Assembly: GCF_000018045.1 (NCBI RefSeq)
Contig: NC_009792.1
Span: 2,790,001-2,854,000, forward strand
DNA: 64,000 nucleotides
DNA from: Citrobacter koseri ATCC BAA-895
Lineage (GTDB): Bacteria > Pseudomonadota > Gammaproteobacteria > Enterobacterales > Enterobacteriaceae
Direction: 5' to 3'
The number at the start of each line of letters is the position of its first letter. Position 1 is the first letter of the stretch. The notes below the pieces were generated by a model, which was not told the DNA's origin, did no database searches, and worked only from the letters and a program-made list of their open reading frames with translations. Shown piece by piece: positions 31,261 to 39,748 of this stretch. The position numbers and the translations under genes are program-made.

Positions 31261-33523
31261 CCTGGATCTCCTTCGACAGCTCGACAAAGAAGGCACTGTA
31301 ACCCGCCACGCGCACCACCAGCCCGGCGAAATCCTGCGGGCGCAATTGCGCTTCACGCAACGTATCCGCATTCAACACGTTAAACTGAATATGCTGTAGC
31401 TTAAGCTGGGTAAAGGCGCGCAGAAAATCCGCCAGTTTGCGCAAGCCGGCCTCACCTTCCAGCGTCGCGGGCGTAAACTTCACGTTGAGCAGCGTACCGT
31501 TAGAAAGCAGCGTGTTATCCAGTTTACTTACTGATTTCAGCAGCGCCGTCGGCCCCTGCATATCCTGGCCGAGCATTGGCGACAACCCGCCGTCTGCCAG
31601 CTGTTCCCCGGAAAAACGGCCATCCGGCGTCGCCCCCACCACCGAACCCAGCGGCACATGCGCGGAGACGGTGTATGAACCCGGTGTAAATTGCCCACCG
31701 CGCGGGTTCTGGTATTTCTCCACCTCTTTACAGTAATGGCGCAGCAGTTCAGCGCTGATGTTATCCACATCATCAATATCATTACCGTATTTCTCGAAGC
31801 GGTTAATCAGCCGGGCACGAATTCTCTCACCTTCCGGCGTCGCAAAGTTCGCCTTTAACACCGCCAGCAGTTCATCGAAACGTAAACGTTGCTGATCAAA
31901 TACCAGCCCTTTTAACGCGTGCAGGGAGTCGCTCAGATTAGCAATGCCAATCCCCTGTACGCCAGAGAAGTTATAACGCGCGCCGCCATCGGTAATATCA
32001 CGGCCTTTATCCAGGCAGTCGCTGATAAACGAGGAAAGCAGCGGTACCGGCGCCCAGTCACGGTGGCCGATATCGCAAATATTACTGCCTTCCACCATCA
32101 GCGTAATGTAATGGCTGATTTTGGCGCGAATATGCGCCAACAGATCTTCGTACGTCAGCGTGCGGTTTCCTTCATTCTCATACAGGCTGATTTCCATCAC
32201 TTTCAGCAGGTTGAACATGGCGATGTCATGCAGGCCGTAGGTTCTGCCCGGAATCGACAGCTCCACACACCCCACTACCGCGTAATCACGGGCGTCCTCC
32301 AGCGAAACACCCCGGTTCAGGAACGCGGGCACAACCACTTCATCATTAAAGATCTGCGGAATACCGGTGCCGAGGCGAATCGTCTCCGCCGTTTTCATCA
32401 GGAAGGGCGTGTCAATCAGCGCATTGGTACGCACGCCAAGGTTCGGCTGCGGCAACTGCACATTCTGGTACGCGTCAAGACAGAGAAAAGAGAGCACGTT
32501 CACCGCACTGCGTCCGTTCTCCGTCAATCCCCCAAGCAATGCGGTGTAACCGGTCGGGAATCCGGCGAAATAGCGTGCGCTGCTGGTCGAACGTAACAGC
32601 ACGATGTCGTTACATTTTACCCACAGCGATTCGAGGAGTTCTTTTAAAAATGCCGGGTCTTCGCCCTGGCTCAGCGATGCCTGATAAAACGGCAGCATAT
32701 ACTGGTCAAAACGCCCCAGCGAGAGCGAGCTGGCGTTAGACTCATATTGCAGAATGATGTTCATGTACCAGAACAGCTGGCACGCCTGCCAGAAGGTTTG
32801 CGGCTTGTGCTGCATGTTATGTCGGGAGTTCGCGGCAATGGTGAGCAACTCCTGACGCCGACGCGCATCCAGGCAACTTTCCGCCATTTTCTCCGCCAGC
32901 GTCGCGTAACGCAGAATGTGGCCTTGCGAAGCCTCCAGCAGCAGCAACGCCGCCTGGTAAAAGTGATTGTCCGGCTGCTGCTGGCAGTGTTGCCGCACTT
33001 GCGCCACCAGTTCACCCAGACCGTGATTCAACAGCCGCGGGTAATCAATAATAATGTGCCCCTGCCCTTTATCCGTCTGGTTAACGCTAAAAATCTGCGT
33101 GCTGACGGCGGCTTTCACGTCATCGGTCATCTGGCCGTTGATGAAATCCTTCATCGACCGTTTTTCCCAGTACGGGAACAGCACCTCGCGGTAGAGGCGC
33201 TTATCGTCCTCGCTGATGTCAAAACGGTCCTGTGGACGCGTCGGGAACTGATCTAACTCGTTAAGTAACCAGTACGGATCCATTTCCGGCGACATAATCC
33301 CCGCCCGCGGTTTCACCGTACGGTTCCCGGCAATCAACTCCTCATCACGAATCGAAATTTCAACATGCTCAAGGATATACGCCGTCGCTTTAGCGCGACG
33401 CAATATGACCGGCTCTCCCTCTGTCTGCTGATAGCTGGCGGTATACAGCTGCGCGCGCTCAAGCGAAATTTCACGGTTATTCTGGAAAAGTGCGGCTTTA
33501 AGGCGCTGGGTACGATTCGTCAT
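31226..33523 (-). CDS. pflD: PflD, glycyl radical enzyme of unknown substrate
   Basis: A 765-residue oxygen-sensitive glycyl radical enzyme, annotated by history as 'formate acetyltransferase 2'. The glycyl loop RVAGYSAFFVEL places the radical glycine at about residue 741. The active-site loop VVGCVELSIPG has Cys419 followed by Glu421. True pyruvate formate-lyase has two adjacent cysteines there, while a Cys-x-Glu pair is characteristic of dehydratases (glycerol, propanediol or hydroxyproline type). From this, a C-O bond eliminase is more likely than pyruvate lyase. It is co-transcribed with PTS genes frwC, frwB and its activase pflC. Confidence 0.93.
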   Translation of the reverse strand: MTNRTQRLKAALFQNNREISLERAQLYTASYQQTEGEPVILRRAKATAYILEHVEISIRDEELIAGNRTVKPRAGIMSPEMDPYWLLNELDQFPTRPQDRFDISEDDKRLYREVLFPYWEKRSMKDFINGQMTDDVKAAVSTQIFSVNQTDKGQGHIIIDYPRLLNHGLGELVAQVRQHCQQQPDNHFYQAALLLLEASQGHILRYATLAEKMAESCLDARRRQELLTIAANSRHNMQHKPQTFWQACQLFWYMNIILQYESNASSLSLGRFDQYMLPFYQASLSQGEDPAFLKELLESLWVKCNDIVLLRSTSSARYFAGFPTGYTALLGGLTENGRSAVNVLSFLCLDAYQNVQLPQPNLGVRTNALIDTPFLMKTAETIRLGTGIPQIFNDEVVVPAFLNRGVSLEDARDYAVVGCVELSIPGRTYGLHDIAMFNLLKVMEISLYENEGNRTLTYEDLLAHIRAKISHYITLMVEGSNICDIGHRDWAPVPLLSSFISDCLDKGRDITDGGARYNFSGVQGIGIANLSDSLHALKGLVFDQQRLRFDELLAVLKANFATPEGERIRARLINRFEKYGNDIDDVDNISAELLRHYCKEVEKYQNPRGGQFTPGSYTVSAHVPLGSVVGATPDGRFSGEQLADGGLSPMLGQDMQGPTALLKSVSKLDNTLLSNGTLLNVKFTPATLEGEAGLRKLADFLRAFTQLKLQHIQFNVLNADTLREAQLRPQDFAGLVVRVAGYSAFFVELSKEIQDDIIRRTAHQL

Positions 33524-33548
33524 GAGGAACTCCTGTAGGCAAGCTTGT

Positions 33549-33628
33549 TGCCGGATGGCGGCGTGAGCGCCTTATCCGGCCTACGGGGATTAACATCGTA
33601 GGCCCGATAAGCTTGCGCCATCGGGCAT
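33549..33628. repeat. BIME between frwB and pflD
   Basis: Two REP units (gccggatggcggcgtgagcgccttatccggcctac and gtaggcccgataagcttgcgccatcgggc) lie inside the operon between frwB and pflD. Confidence 0.88.
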
Positions 33629-33635
33629 TCTAACG

Positions 33636-33956
33636 TTAAGCAATTTGCGAAAGATGCGCGTCAATTTTGTTCATAATGGCATCGGCGCGTTTTACCGCAT
33701 CGCTGATGTTGACGCGGACAATGGTTTTACCCGCAAAGCGTTCCTCAAACTTGATGCCGATATCTTTGGTCAGAATCACCATATCCGCATCCGCCACATC
33801 CGCCGCAGTCAGTTCGTTTTCCAGACCAATCGAGCCCTGGGTCTCGACTTTGACTTCCCAGCCTTTCGCTTTGGCCGCGCTTTCCAGCGCTTCGGCCGCC
33901 ATATAGGTGTGTGCGACACCAGAAGGACATGCTGTTACTGCGATAATCTTCGTCAT
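33636..33956 (-). CDS. frwB: FrwB, fructose-type PTS EIIB component
   Basis: A 106-residue cytoplasmic EIIB domain with the phosphoryl-accepting cysteine at residue 10 in VTACPSGVAHTYMAAEALE. The family's usual length and its NISDAVKRADAIM helix are present. It begins 14 bases after frwC and should receive phosphate from an EIIA domain, most likely the C-terminal one of PtsA across the divergent promoter, and pass it to sugar bound by FrwC. Confidence 0.95.
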   Translation of the reverse strand: MTKIIAVTACPSGVAHTYMAAEALESAAKAKGWEVKVETQGSIGLENELTAADVADADMVILTKDIGIKFEERFAGKTIVRVNISDAVKRADAIMNKIDAHLSQIA

Positions 33957-33970
33957 GGCTCATTCCTCAC

Positions 33971-35050
33971 TTAATTCATCTCAAACTCTAAATCCAGGTC
34001 GTCTTCTTTCTCATCAACCTGAGACACTTTCTTACGCGCCAGACTTTTCAGCACGTTAACGCAGATTGCCGTCACTACCGCCCCGACAGCGACTGCCGCG
34101 ATATAACCCAGCTTGCCTTCCACAACCGGCAGAACAATCAGCCCACCCCAGCCGGCATAACACTGCGCGCCAAACAGCGCAGCCGTTACTGCACCACAGG
34201 CAGAGCCAACCATAATGGATGGGATCACGCGCAGCGGATCGGCGGCGGCGAAGGGAATCGCGCCTTCCGTGACCCCAACGCAGCCCATTACCAACGCGGC
34301 TTTACCGGCTTCACGTTCTTCAGAAGAGAAGTTTTTACGACCAACCAGCGTTGCCAGGCCCAGACCCAGCGGCGGAACGCAGATACCCACCGCAGCAATC
34401 GCCACCACGCTGTATACGCCCTGCGCCACGCAAATCAGCATGAAGGCGTAGGCCACTTTGTTAATCGGGCCGCCCATATCGAAGGCCAGCATCAACCCCA
34501 TGATGACCGCCAGCAGCACGATGCTGCCCTGCTGCATTCCTTGCAGCCATTGGGTCAGGCTGGTGGTTAACGCGCCAACCGGTTCGCCCAGCCCCCACAT
34601 CATGATGCCTGCGGTAATGAAGGTGCCGACGATAGGGATAACGAAGATAGGCATCACCGAGCGCAATACCTTATGCACCGGGATTTTCTTCAGATAATGC
34701 ACGACGATACCGCCGATAATCCCGGCAATGAGCGCGCCAAAGAACCCGGCGCCAAAGCTGTTGCCCACCCAGGCGCCGATCGCGCAAGGCGCCAGCGCGG
34801 AACGTTCAGCAATGGAGTAACCGATATAGGCGGCGAGAAAAGGCACCATCAGCGTCAGCCCTGCGACGCCAATATCAAAAAGCTTCTTGAGATTAGGATC
34901 GGTCGCGGCATCGGGAACAGCGCCTTTGCCATACAGCATGACGGAAACCGCCAGCAAGATCCCACCCGCTACGACGAAGGGGATCATATGCGAAACACCG
35001 GTCATCAGATGTTGACGGGTGTTTTTCAGGATCTGCACCAACTCTTTCAT
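33971..35050 (-). CDS. frwC: FrwC, fructose-type PTS EIIC permease
   Basis: A 359-residue inner-membrane permease with about ten hydrophobic segments and the fructose-family EIIC motifs GVSHMIPFVVAGGIL near residue 18 and GVTEGAIPFAAADPLRVIPS near 260. The C-terminal cytoplasmic tail is acidic (DEKEDDLDLEFEMN). The start MKELVQILKN at 35050 is preceded by GGGAGCG and matches E. coli; six upstream in-frame residues are rejected. It is the first gene of the frwCB-pflDC-frwD unit, divergent from ptsA. The transported compound is not known. Confidence 0.95.
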   Translation of the reverse strand: MKELVQILKNTRQHLMTGVSHMIPFVVAGGILLAVSVMLYGKGAVPDAATDPNLKKLFDIGVAGLTLMVPFLAAYIGYSIAERSALAPCAIGAWVGNSFGAGFFGALIAGIIGGIVVHYLKKIPVHKVLRSVMPIFVIPIVGTFITAGIMMWGLGEPVGALTTSLTQWLQGMQQGSIVLLAVIMGLMLAFDMGGPINKVAYAFMLICVAQGVYSVVAIAAVGICVPPLGLGLATLVGRKNFSSEEREAGKAALVMGCVGVTEGAIPFAAADPLRVIPSIMVGSACGAVTAALFGAQCYAGWGGLIVLPVVEGKLGYIAAVAVGAVVTAICVNVLKSLARKKVSQVDEKEDDLDLEFEMN

Positions 35051-35358
35051 AAGTCGCTCCCGGGCCACTTCAGGCCCCTATCCATAACGTTGTTGTGGCA
35101 AACAATAGGCAATCCAACGCGGCGCAGACAGTGGATAAAAAGGCCATTTACTGGATTTTTGTAATATCAGTACAAAAATGCGATCCGCCTCATAACTTAT
35201 CAAACCTCAGAAATAAGATGCCGCACTCCGACTTGTGAAGTGTCTCGCAATTTGACGTGTATGTTACATTTGTCCAGCGTTTGGCAGTTTTGTCACATGG
35301 CACTATGCGGCAACGCCCTTTTATCCTGTAGCCAGAAAATCGTTATGGGAGAAAGGCA
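35051..35358. promoter_or_regulatory. frwC-ptsA divergent control region
   Basis: The 308-bp gap contains a perfect 9-bp inverted repeat with a 7-bp centre, ATTTTTGTA-atatcag-TACAAAAAT (35155-35179), and a CRP-like site TGTGA-agtgtc-TCGCA (35234-35249). It also has a plausible ptsA promoter TTGGCA-17 bp-TATGCG (35281-35309). The arrangement suggests an operator for a local regulator plus catabolite control. These assignments are from inspection only. Confidence 0.55.
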
Positions 35359-37860
35359 ATGGCCCTGATTGTGGAATTTACCTGTGAGCTGCCCAATGGC
35401 GTACACGCCCGCCCGGCAAGCCACGTTGAGACGCTGTGCAATACCTTTACCTCACACATTGAGTGGCATAACCTGCGCACCGACCGTAAAGGCAACGCCA
35501 AAAGCGCGCTGGCGCTGATTGGCACCGACACGCTGGCAGGCGACGCCTGTCAGTTATTAATTTCAGGTACGGACGAACAGGATGCCCACCAGCGCCTGAG
35601 CCAATGGCTGCGCGATGAATTCCCCCTTTGCGATGCGCCTCTGGCGGAGATCAAAAACAGTGAGCTGGAGCCGCTTCCGGCATCGCTGACAAACCTGAAC
35701 CCGCTGTTTTTTCGCGCCCGCGCCGTCTGCACCGGCAGCGCAGGCGGCGTTCTGACGCAGCTCTCCTCGCTGGATCTCAATACGCTCGGCGAACTCCCTG
35801 CTGCCAGTGATATAGAGACCGAGCAATCTGCGCTGGATAACGGCTTAACGCTGCTGATAAAGAATATTGCGTTCCGCCAGCTCGACAGCGACGGCGCCAC
35901 CAGCGCTATTCTGGAAGCCCACCGTTCGCTGGCTGGCGACACCTCCCTGCGCCAACATTTGCTGGCAGGCGTTGCGCGCGGTTTAAGCTGTGCGCAGGCG
36001 ATAGTCGAAAGCGCCGGACACTTTTGTGATGAGTTTGCCCGTTCCAGCAGCCGCTATTTACAGGAACGCGCGCTGGACGTACGCGACGTCTGCTTCCAGC
36101 TCCTGCAACAAATTTATGGCGAACAACGCTTCCCGGCGCCAGGCAAACTGACCCAACCCACCGTCTGTATGGCCGATGAACTCACCCCAAGCCAGTTCCT
36201 CGAACTGGACAAAACGTTTCTCAAAGGCTTGTTGTTAAAAAGCGGCGGTACGACTTCGCACACGGTTATTCTTGCCCGCTCATTCAACATTCCCACGCTG
36301 GTTGGCGTGGATATTGAGGCGCTAACGCCGTGGCTGCACCAGACGGTCTATATCGACGGCAACGCCGGTGCGATTGTCGTTGCGCCAGATGAACCCGTCA
36401 CCCGTTACTACCAACAGGAAGCCCGCGTGCAGGACGCTTTACGCGAGCAGCAGCGTATCTGGCTGACCCAACAAGCGCGCACTGCCGACGGTATCCGTAT
36501 GGAAGTGGCCGCCAACATTGCGCACTCCGTCGAAGCGCAAGCGGCATTCGGCAACGGCGCGGAAGCGGTTGGTCTGTTCCGTACAGAAATGCTGTATATG
36601 GACAGAACCAGTGCACCTTGCGAGAACGAGCTGTACAACATTTTTTGCCAGGCGCTGGAGTCCGCACAGGGCCGTAGCATTATTGTGCGCACGATGGATA
36701 TCGGCGGTGACAAGCCCGTTGATTATCTGAACATTCCTGCGGAAGCCAACCCGTTCCTCGGCTATCGCGCCGTACGTATATATGAAGAGTACGCCACGCT
36801 GTTTACCACGCAGTTGCGATCGATCCTCCGCGCTTCCGCACACGGCAGCCTGAAAATCATGATCCCGATGATCTCCTCAATGGAAGAGATCCTGTGGGTC
36901 AAAGAGAAGCTGGCGGAGGCTAAACAGCAGTTACGCAACGAGCACGTCCCGTTTGATGAGAAGATCCCCCTCGGCATCATGCTGGAAGTGCCATCGGTGA
37001 TGTTCATCATCGACCAGTGCTGTGAAGAAATTGATTTCTTCAGTATTGGCAGCAATGACCTGACGCAATATCTGCTGGCGGTCGATCGCGACAACGCCAA
37101 AGTCACCCGTCACTACAACAGCCTGAATCCGGCCTTCCTGCGCGCGCTGGATTTCGCCGTACAGGCGGTACATCGTCAGGGGAAATGGATTGGCCTGTGC
37201 GGTGAACTCGGCGCGAAAGGGTCAGTGTTGCCGCTGCTGGTCGGACTGGGGCTGGACGAGATCAGCATGAGCGCGCCGTCAATTCCTGCCGCTAAAGCGC
37301 GGATGGCGCAGCTCGACAGTCGTGCCTGTCGCCAGTTGCTGAATCAGGCGATGGCCTGTCGCACCTCGCTGGAAGTGGAGCATCTGCTGGCGCAATTCCG
37401 CATGGCCCAGCAGGACGCGCCGCTGGTCACCGCCCAGTGCATCACGCTTGATAGCGACTGGCGCAGCAAAGAAGAGGTGATCAAGGGGATGACCGACAAC
37501 CTGCTGCTGGCAAGCCGCTGTCGCTACCCGCGCAAGCTGGAGGCCGACCTGTGGGCGCGTGAAGCCGTGTTCTCCACCGGGTTAGGGTTTAGCTTCGCCA
37601 TTCCGCACAGCAAATCTGAACACATTGAGCAGTCCACCATCAGCGTGGCGCGTCTGAAAGCGCCGGTACGCTGGGGCGATGACGATGCGCAGTTCATCAT
37701 CATGCTGACACTCAACAAACACGCCGCAGGCGACCAGCATATGCGCATTTTCTCACGCCTGGCCCGCCGCATTATGCACGAAGAATTCCGCAACGCGCTG
37801 GTCAACGCCGCATCTGCCGAGGCAATTGCCAGCCTGTTGCAACATGAACTTGAACTCTAA
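35359..37860 (+). CDS. ptsA: PtsA (FrwA), HPr-EI-EIIA multiphosphoryl transfer protein
   Basis: An 833-residue soluble fusion that could carry phosphate from phosphoenolpyruvate all the way to an EIIB. Domains in order are HPr (about 1-90, phospho-histidine at residue 16 in NGVHARPAS), Enzyme I (about 120-660) and a fructose-type EIIA (about 685-833, with its histidine in FAIPHSKSEH). Enzyme I has its active histidine in GGTTSHTVILARS near 300 and its PEP-binding barrel with GSNDLTQYLLAVDRDNA. It heads ptsA-fsaB-gldA, divergent from the frwC operon whose EIIB/EIIC parts it presumably serves. Length equals that of E. coli PtsA. Confidence 0.95.
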   Translation: MALIVEFTCELPNGVHARPASHVETLCNTFTSHIEWHNLRTDRKGNAKSALALIGTDTLAGDACQLLISGTDEQDAHQRLSQWLRDEFPLCDAPLAEIKNSELEPLPASLTNLNPLFFRARAVCTGSAGGVLTQLSSLDLNTLGELPAASDIETEQSALDNGLTLLIKNIAFRQLDSDGATSAILEAHRSLAGDTSLRQHLLAGVARGLSCAQAIVESAGHFCDEFARSSSRYLQERALDVRDVCFQLLQQIYGEQRFPAPGKLTQPTVCMADELTPSQFLELDKTFLKGLLLKSGGTTSHTVILARSFNIPTLVGVDIEALTPWLHQTVYIDGNAGAIVVAPDEPVTRYYQQEARVQDALREQQRIWLTQQARTADGIRMEVAANIAHSVEAQAAFGNGAEAVGLFRTEMLYMDRTSAPCENELYNIFCQALESAQGRSIIVRTMDIGGDKPVDYLNIPAEANPFLGYRAVRIYEEYATLFTTQLRSILRASAHGSLKIMIPMISSMEEILWVKEKLAEAKQQLRNEHVPFDEKIPLGIMLEVPSVMFIIDQCCEEIDFFSIGSNDLTQYLLAVDRDNAKVTRHYNSLNPAFLRALDFAVQAVHRQGKWIGLCGELGAKGSVLPLLVGLGLDEISMSAPSIPAAKARMAQLDSRACRQLLNQAMACRTSLEVEHLLAQFRMAQQDAPLVTAQCITLDSDWRSKEEVIKGMTDNLLLASRCRYPRKLEADLWAREAVFSTGLGFSFAIPHSKSEHIEQSTISVARLKAPVRWGDDDAQFIIMLTLNKHAAGDQHMRIFSRLARRIMHEEFRNALVNAASAEAIASLLQHELEL

Positions 37861-37871
37861 GAGGGAGCAAA

Positions 37872-38534
37872 ATGGAACTCTATCTGGATACCGCGAACGT
37901 CGCGGAAGTCGAACGTCTGGCGCGCATCTTCCCTGTTGCTGGCGTCACCACCAACCCAAGCATTGTGGCGGCGAGTAAAGAATCCATCTGGGATGTACTG
38001 CCTCGCCTGCAAAAAGCCATCGGCGAAGAGGGAACGCTATTTGCCCAGACGATGAGCCGCGATGCGCAAGGAATGGTGGAAGAAGCCAAACGCCTGAGCA
38101 ATGCCATTCCCGGTATTGTGGTGAAGATTCCGGTCACTGCCGAAGGTCTGGCGGCGATCAAACAGCTCAAAAAAGAAGGTATTACGACGCTGGGAACGGC
38201 TGTCTACAGCGCAACGCAGGGCTTGCTGGCGGCGCTGGCAGGCGCAAAATACGTCGCCCCGTATGTCAATCGGGTTGATGCCCAGGGCGGCGACGGCATC
38301 CGTATGGTGCAGGAACTGCAAACCTTACTGGAGATGCATGCGCCGGGCAGCATGGTACTGGCCGCCAGCTTTAAAACGCCGCGTCAGGCGCTGGATTGCT
38401 TACTCGCAGGATGCGAAGCAATCACCCTTCCTTTAGATGTAGCTCAACAAATGCTCAATACCCCTGCGATAGAGTCAGCTATAGGGAAGTTTGAGCAAGA
38501 CTGGAATAACGCATTTGGCCACATCAACCTGTGA
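37872..38534 (+). CDS. fsaB: FsaB (TalC), fructose-6-phosphate aldolase
   Basis: A transaldolase-family aldolase that splits fructose 6-phosphate to dihydroxyacetone and glyceraldehyde 3-phosphate in vitro; it also accepts other aldol donors. The 220-residue protein has the Schiff-base lysine at residue 85 (IVVKIPVTAEG), GVTTNPSIVAAS near 24 and the short C-terminus of the F6P aldolase subgroup. It follows ptsA by 11 bases and precedes gldA by 12, so the three are one operon. Dihydroxyacetone as a common metabolite ties it to GldA. Confidence 0.95.
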   Translation: MELYLDTANVAEVERLARIFPVAGVTTNPSIVAASKESIWDVLPRLQKAIGEEGTLFAQTMSRDAQGMVEEAKRLSNAIPGIVVKIPVTAEGLAAIKQLKKEGITTLGTAVYSATQGLLAALAGAKYVAPYVNRVDAQGGDGIRMVQELQTLLEMHAPGSMVLAASFKTPRQALDCLLAGCEAITLPLDVAQQMLNTPAIESAIGKFEQDWNNAFGHINL

Positions 38535-38546
38535 GGGAAATAAAGT

Positions 38547-39650
38547 ATGGACCACATTATTCAATCTCCTGGTAAATACATCCAGGGTGCAGATGTCATC
38601 ACACGTCTTGGAGAATATCTCAAACCCCTGGCCGAACGCTGGCTGGTGGTCGGAGACAAGTTTGTCTTAAATTTTGCCCAGTCCGCGCTGGAGAAAAGTT
38701 TCCAGGATGCCGGACTGGCTCTGGAAATCGCGCCATTTGGCGGCGAATGTTCGCAAAATGAAATCGATCGTCTGCGTATCGTCGCAGATAAAGCGCAGTG
38801 CGGCGCCGTTCTCGGCATCGGCGGCGGCAAAACGCTGGATACCGCGAAAGCGCTGGCCCACTTTATGGATGTCCCGGTCGCTATCGCGCCGACCATCGCC
38901 TCTACCGATGCCCCCTGTAGCGCGCTTTCCGTGATCTACACCGATGCAGGCGAGTTTGAACGCTATCTGATGCTGCCGCGTAACCCGAATATGGTGATTG
39001 TTGATACCAAAATTGTCGCGGGCGCGCCCGCACGTCTGCTGGCTGCCGGTATCGGCGATGCGCTGGCGACCTGGTTTGAAGCGCGCGCCTGTTCACGCAG
39101 CGGCGCGACCACGATGGCGGGCGGCAAGTGTACACAGGCGGCGCTCGCGCTGGCGGAGTTGTGCTATAACACGCTGATCGAAGAGGGTGAGAAGGCCATG
39201 CTGGCGGCTGAGCAGCATGTCGTCACGCCGGCGCTGGAACGCGTGATTGAAGCCAACACTTACCTGAGCGGCGTCGGTTTTGAAAGCGGCGGTCTGGCGG
39301 CGGCGCATGCCATACATAACGGCCTGACGGCGATTCCAGACGCGCATCACTACTATCACGGTGAGAAAGTGGCGTTCGGCACGCTGACGCAACTGGTACT
39401 GGAAAACGCGCCGGTTGAAGAGATCGAAACCGCTGCGGCGTTGTGCCATTCCGTTGGCCTGCCGATCACGCTGGCGCAACTGGATATTAAGCAGGATATT
39501 CCGGCGAAGATGCGCACGGTGGCGGAAGCCTCCTGCGCGGAAGGCGAAACCATTCACAACATGCCTGGCGGCGCCACGCCGGATCAGGTTTACGCCGCCC
39601 TGCTGGTTGCCGACCAGTACGGTCAGCGTTTCCTGCAAGAGTGGGAATAA
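38547..39650 (+). CDS. gldA: Glycerol dehydrogenase
   Basis: GldA is a zinc- and NAD-dependent dehydrogenase that interconverts glycerol and dihydroxyacetone; it also reduces methylglyoxal and hydroxyacetone in E. coli. The 367-residue protein has the nucleotide loop GIGGGKTLDTAK near 92 and metal ligands in GIGDALATWFEA near 170, AAHAIHNG near 254 and HHYYHGEKVAFG near 271. It is the last gene of ptsA-fsaB-gldA and is closed by a terminator. It fits the aldolase by recycling dihydroxyacetone and NADH. Confidence 0.97.
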   Translation: MDHIIQSPGKYIQGADVITRLGEYLKPLAERWLVVGDKFVLNFAQSALEKSFQDAGLALEIAPFGGECSQNEIDRLRIVADKAQCGAVLGIGGGKTLDTAKALAHFMDVPVAIAPTIASTDAPCSALSVIYTDAGEFERYLMLPRNPNMVIVDTKIVAGAPARLLAAGIGDALATWFEARACSRSGATTMAGGKCTQAALALAELCYNTLIEEGEKAMLAAEQHVVTPALERVIEANTYLSGVGFESGGLAAAHAIHNGLTAIPDAHHYYHGEKVAFGTLTQLVLENAPVEEIETAAALCHSVGLPITLAQLDIKQDIPAKMRTVAEASCAEGETIHNMPGGATPDQVYAALLVADQYGQRFLQEWE

Positions 39651-39664
39651 CGGTCAGGAGAGAC

Positions 39665-39696
39665 AAAAAGCCCGCAGATCGTGCGGGCTTTTTTTA
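39665..39696. terminator. Terminator after gldA (also usable by katG)
   Basis: aaaaagcccgca / tgcgggcttttt forms a strong hairpin with an A run on one side and a T run on the other, between convergent gldA and katG. Confidence 0.85.
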
Positions 39697-39699
39697 TTT

Positions 39700-39729
39700 G
39701 CCGGATGGCGCTGACGCTCATCCGGCCTA
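39700..39729. repeat. REP element between gldA and katG
   Basis: A single REP, gccggatggcgctgacgctcatccggcctac, directly after the shared terminator. Confidence 0.85.
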
Positions 39730-39748
39730 CACATTTTACTGAGATGGC

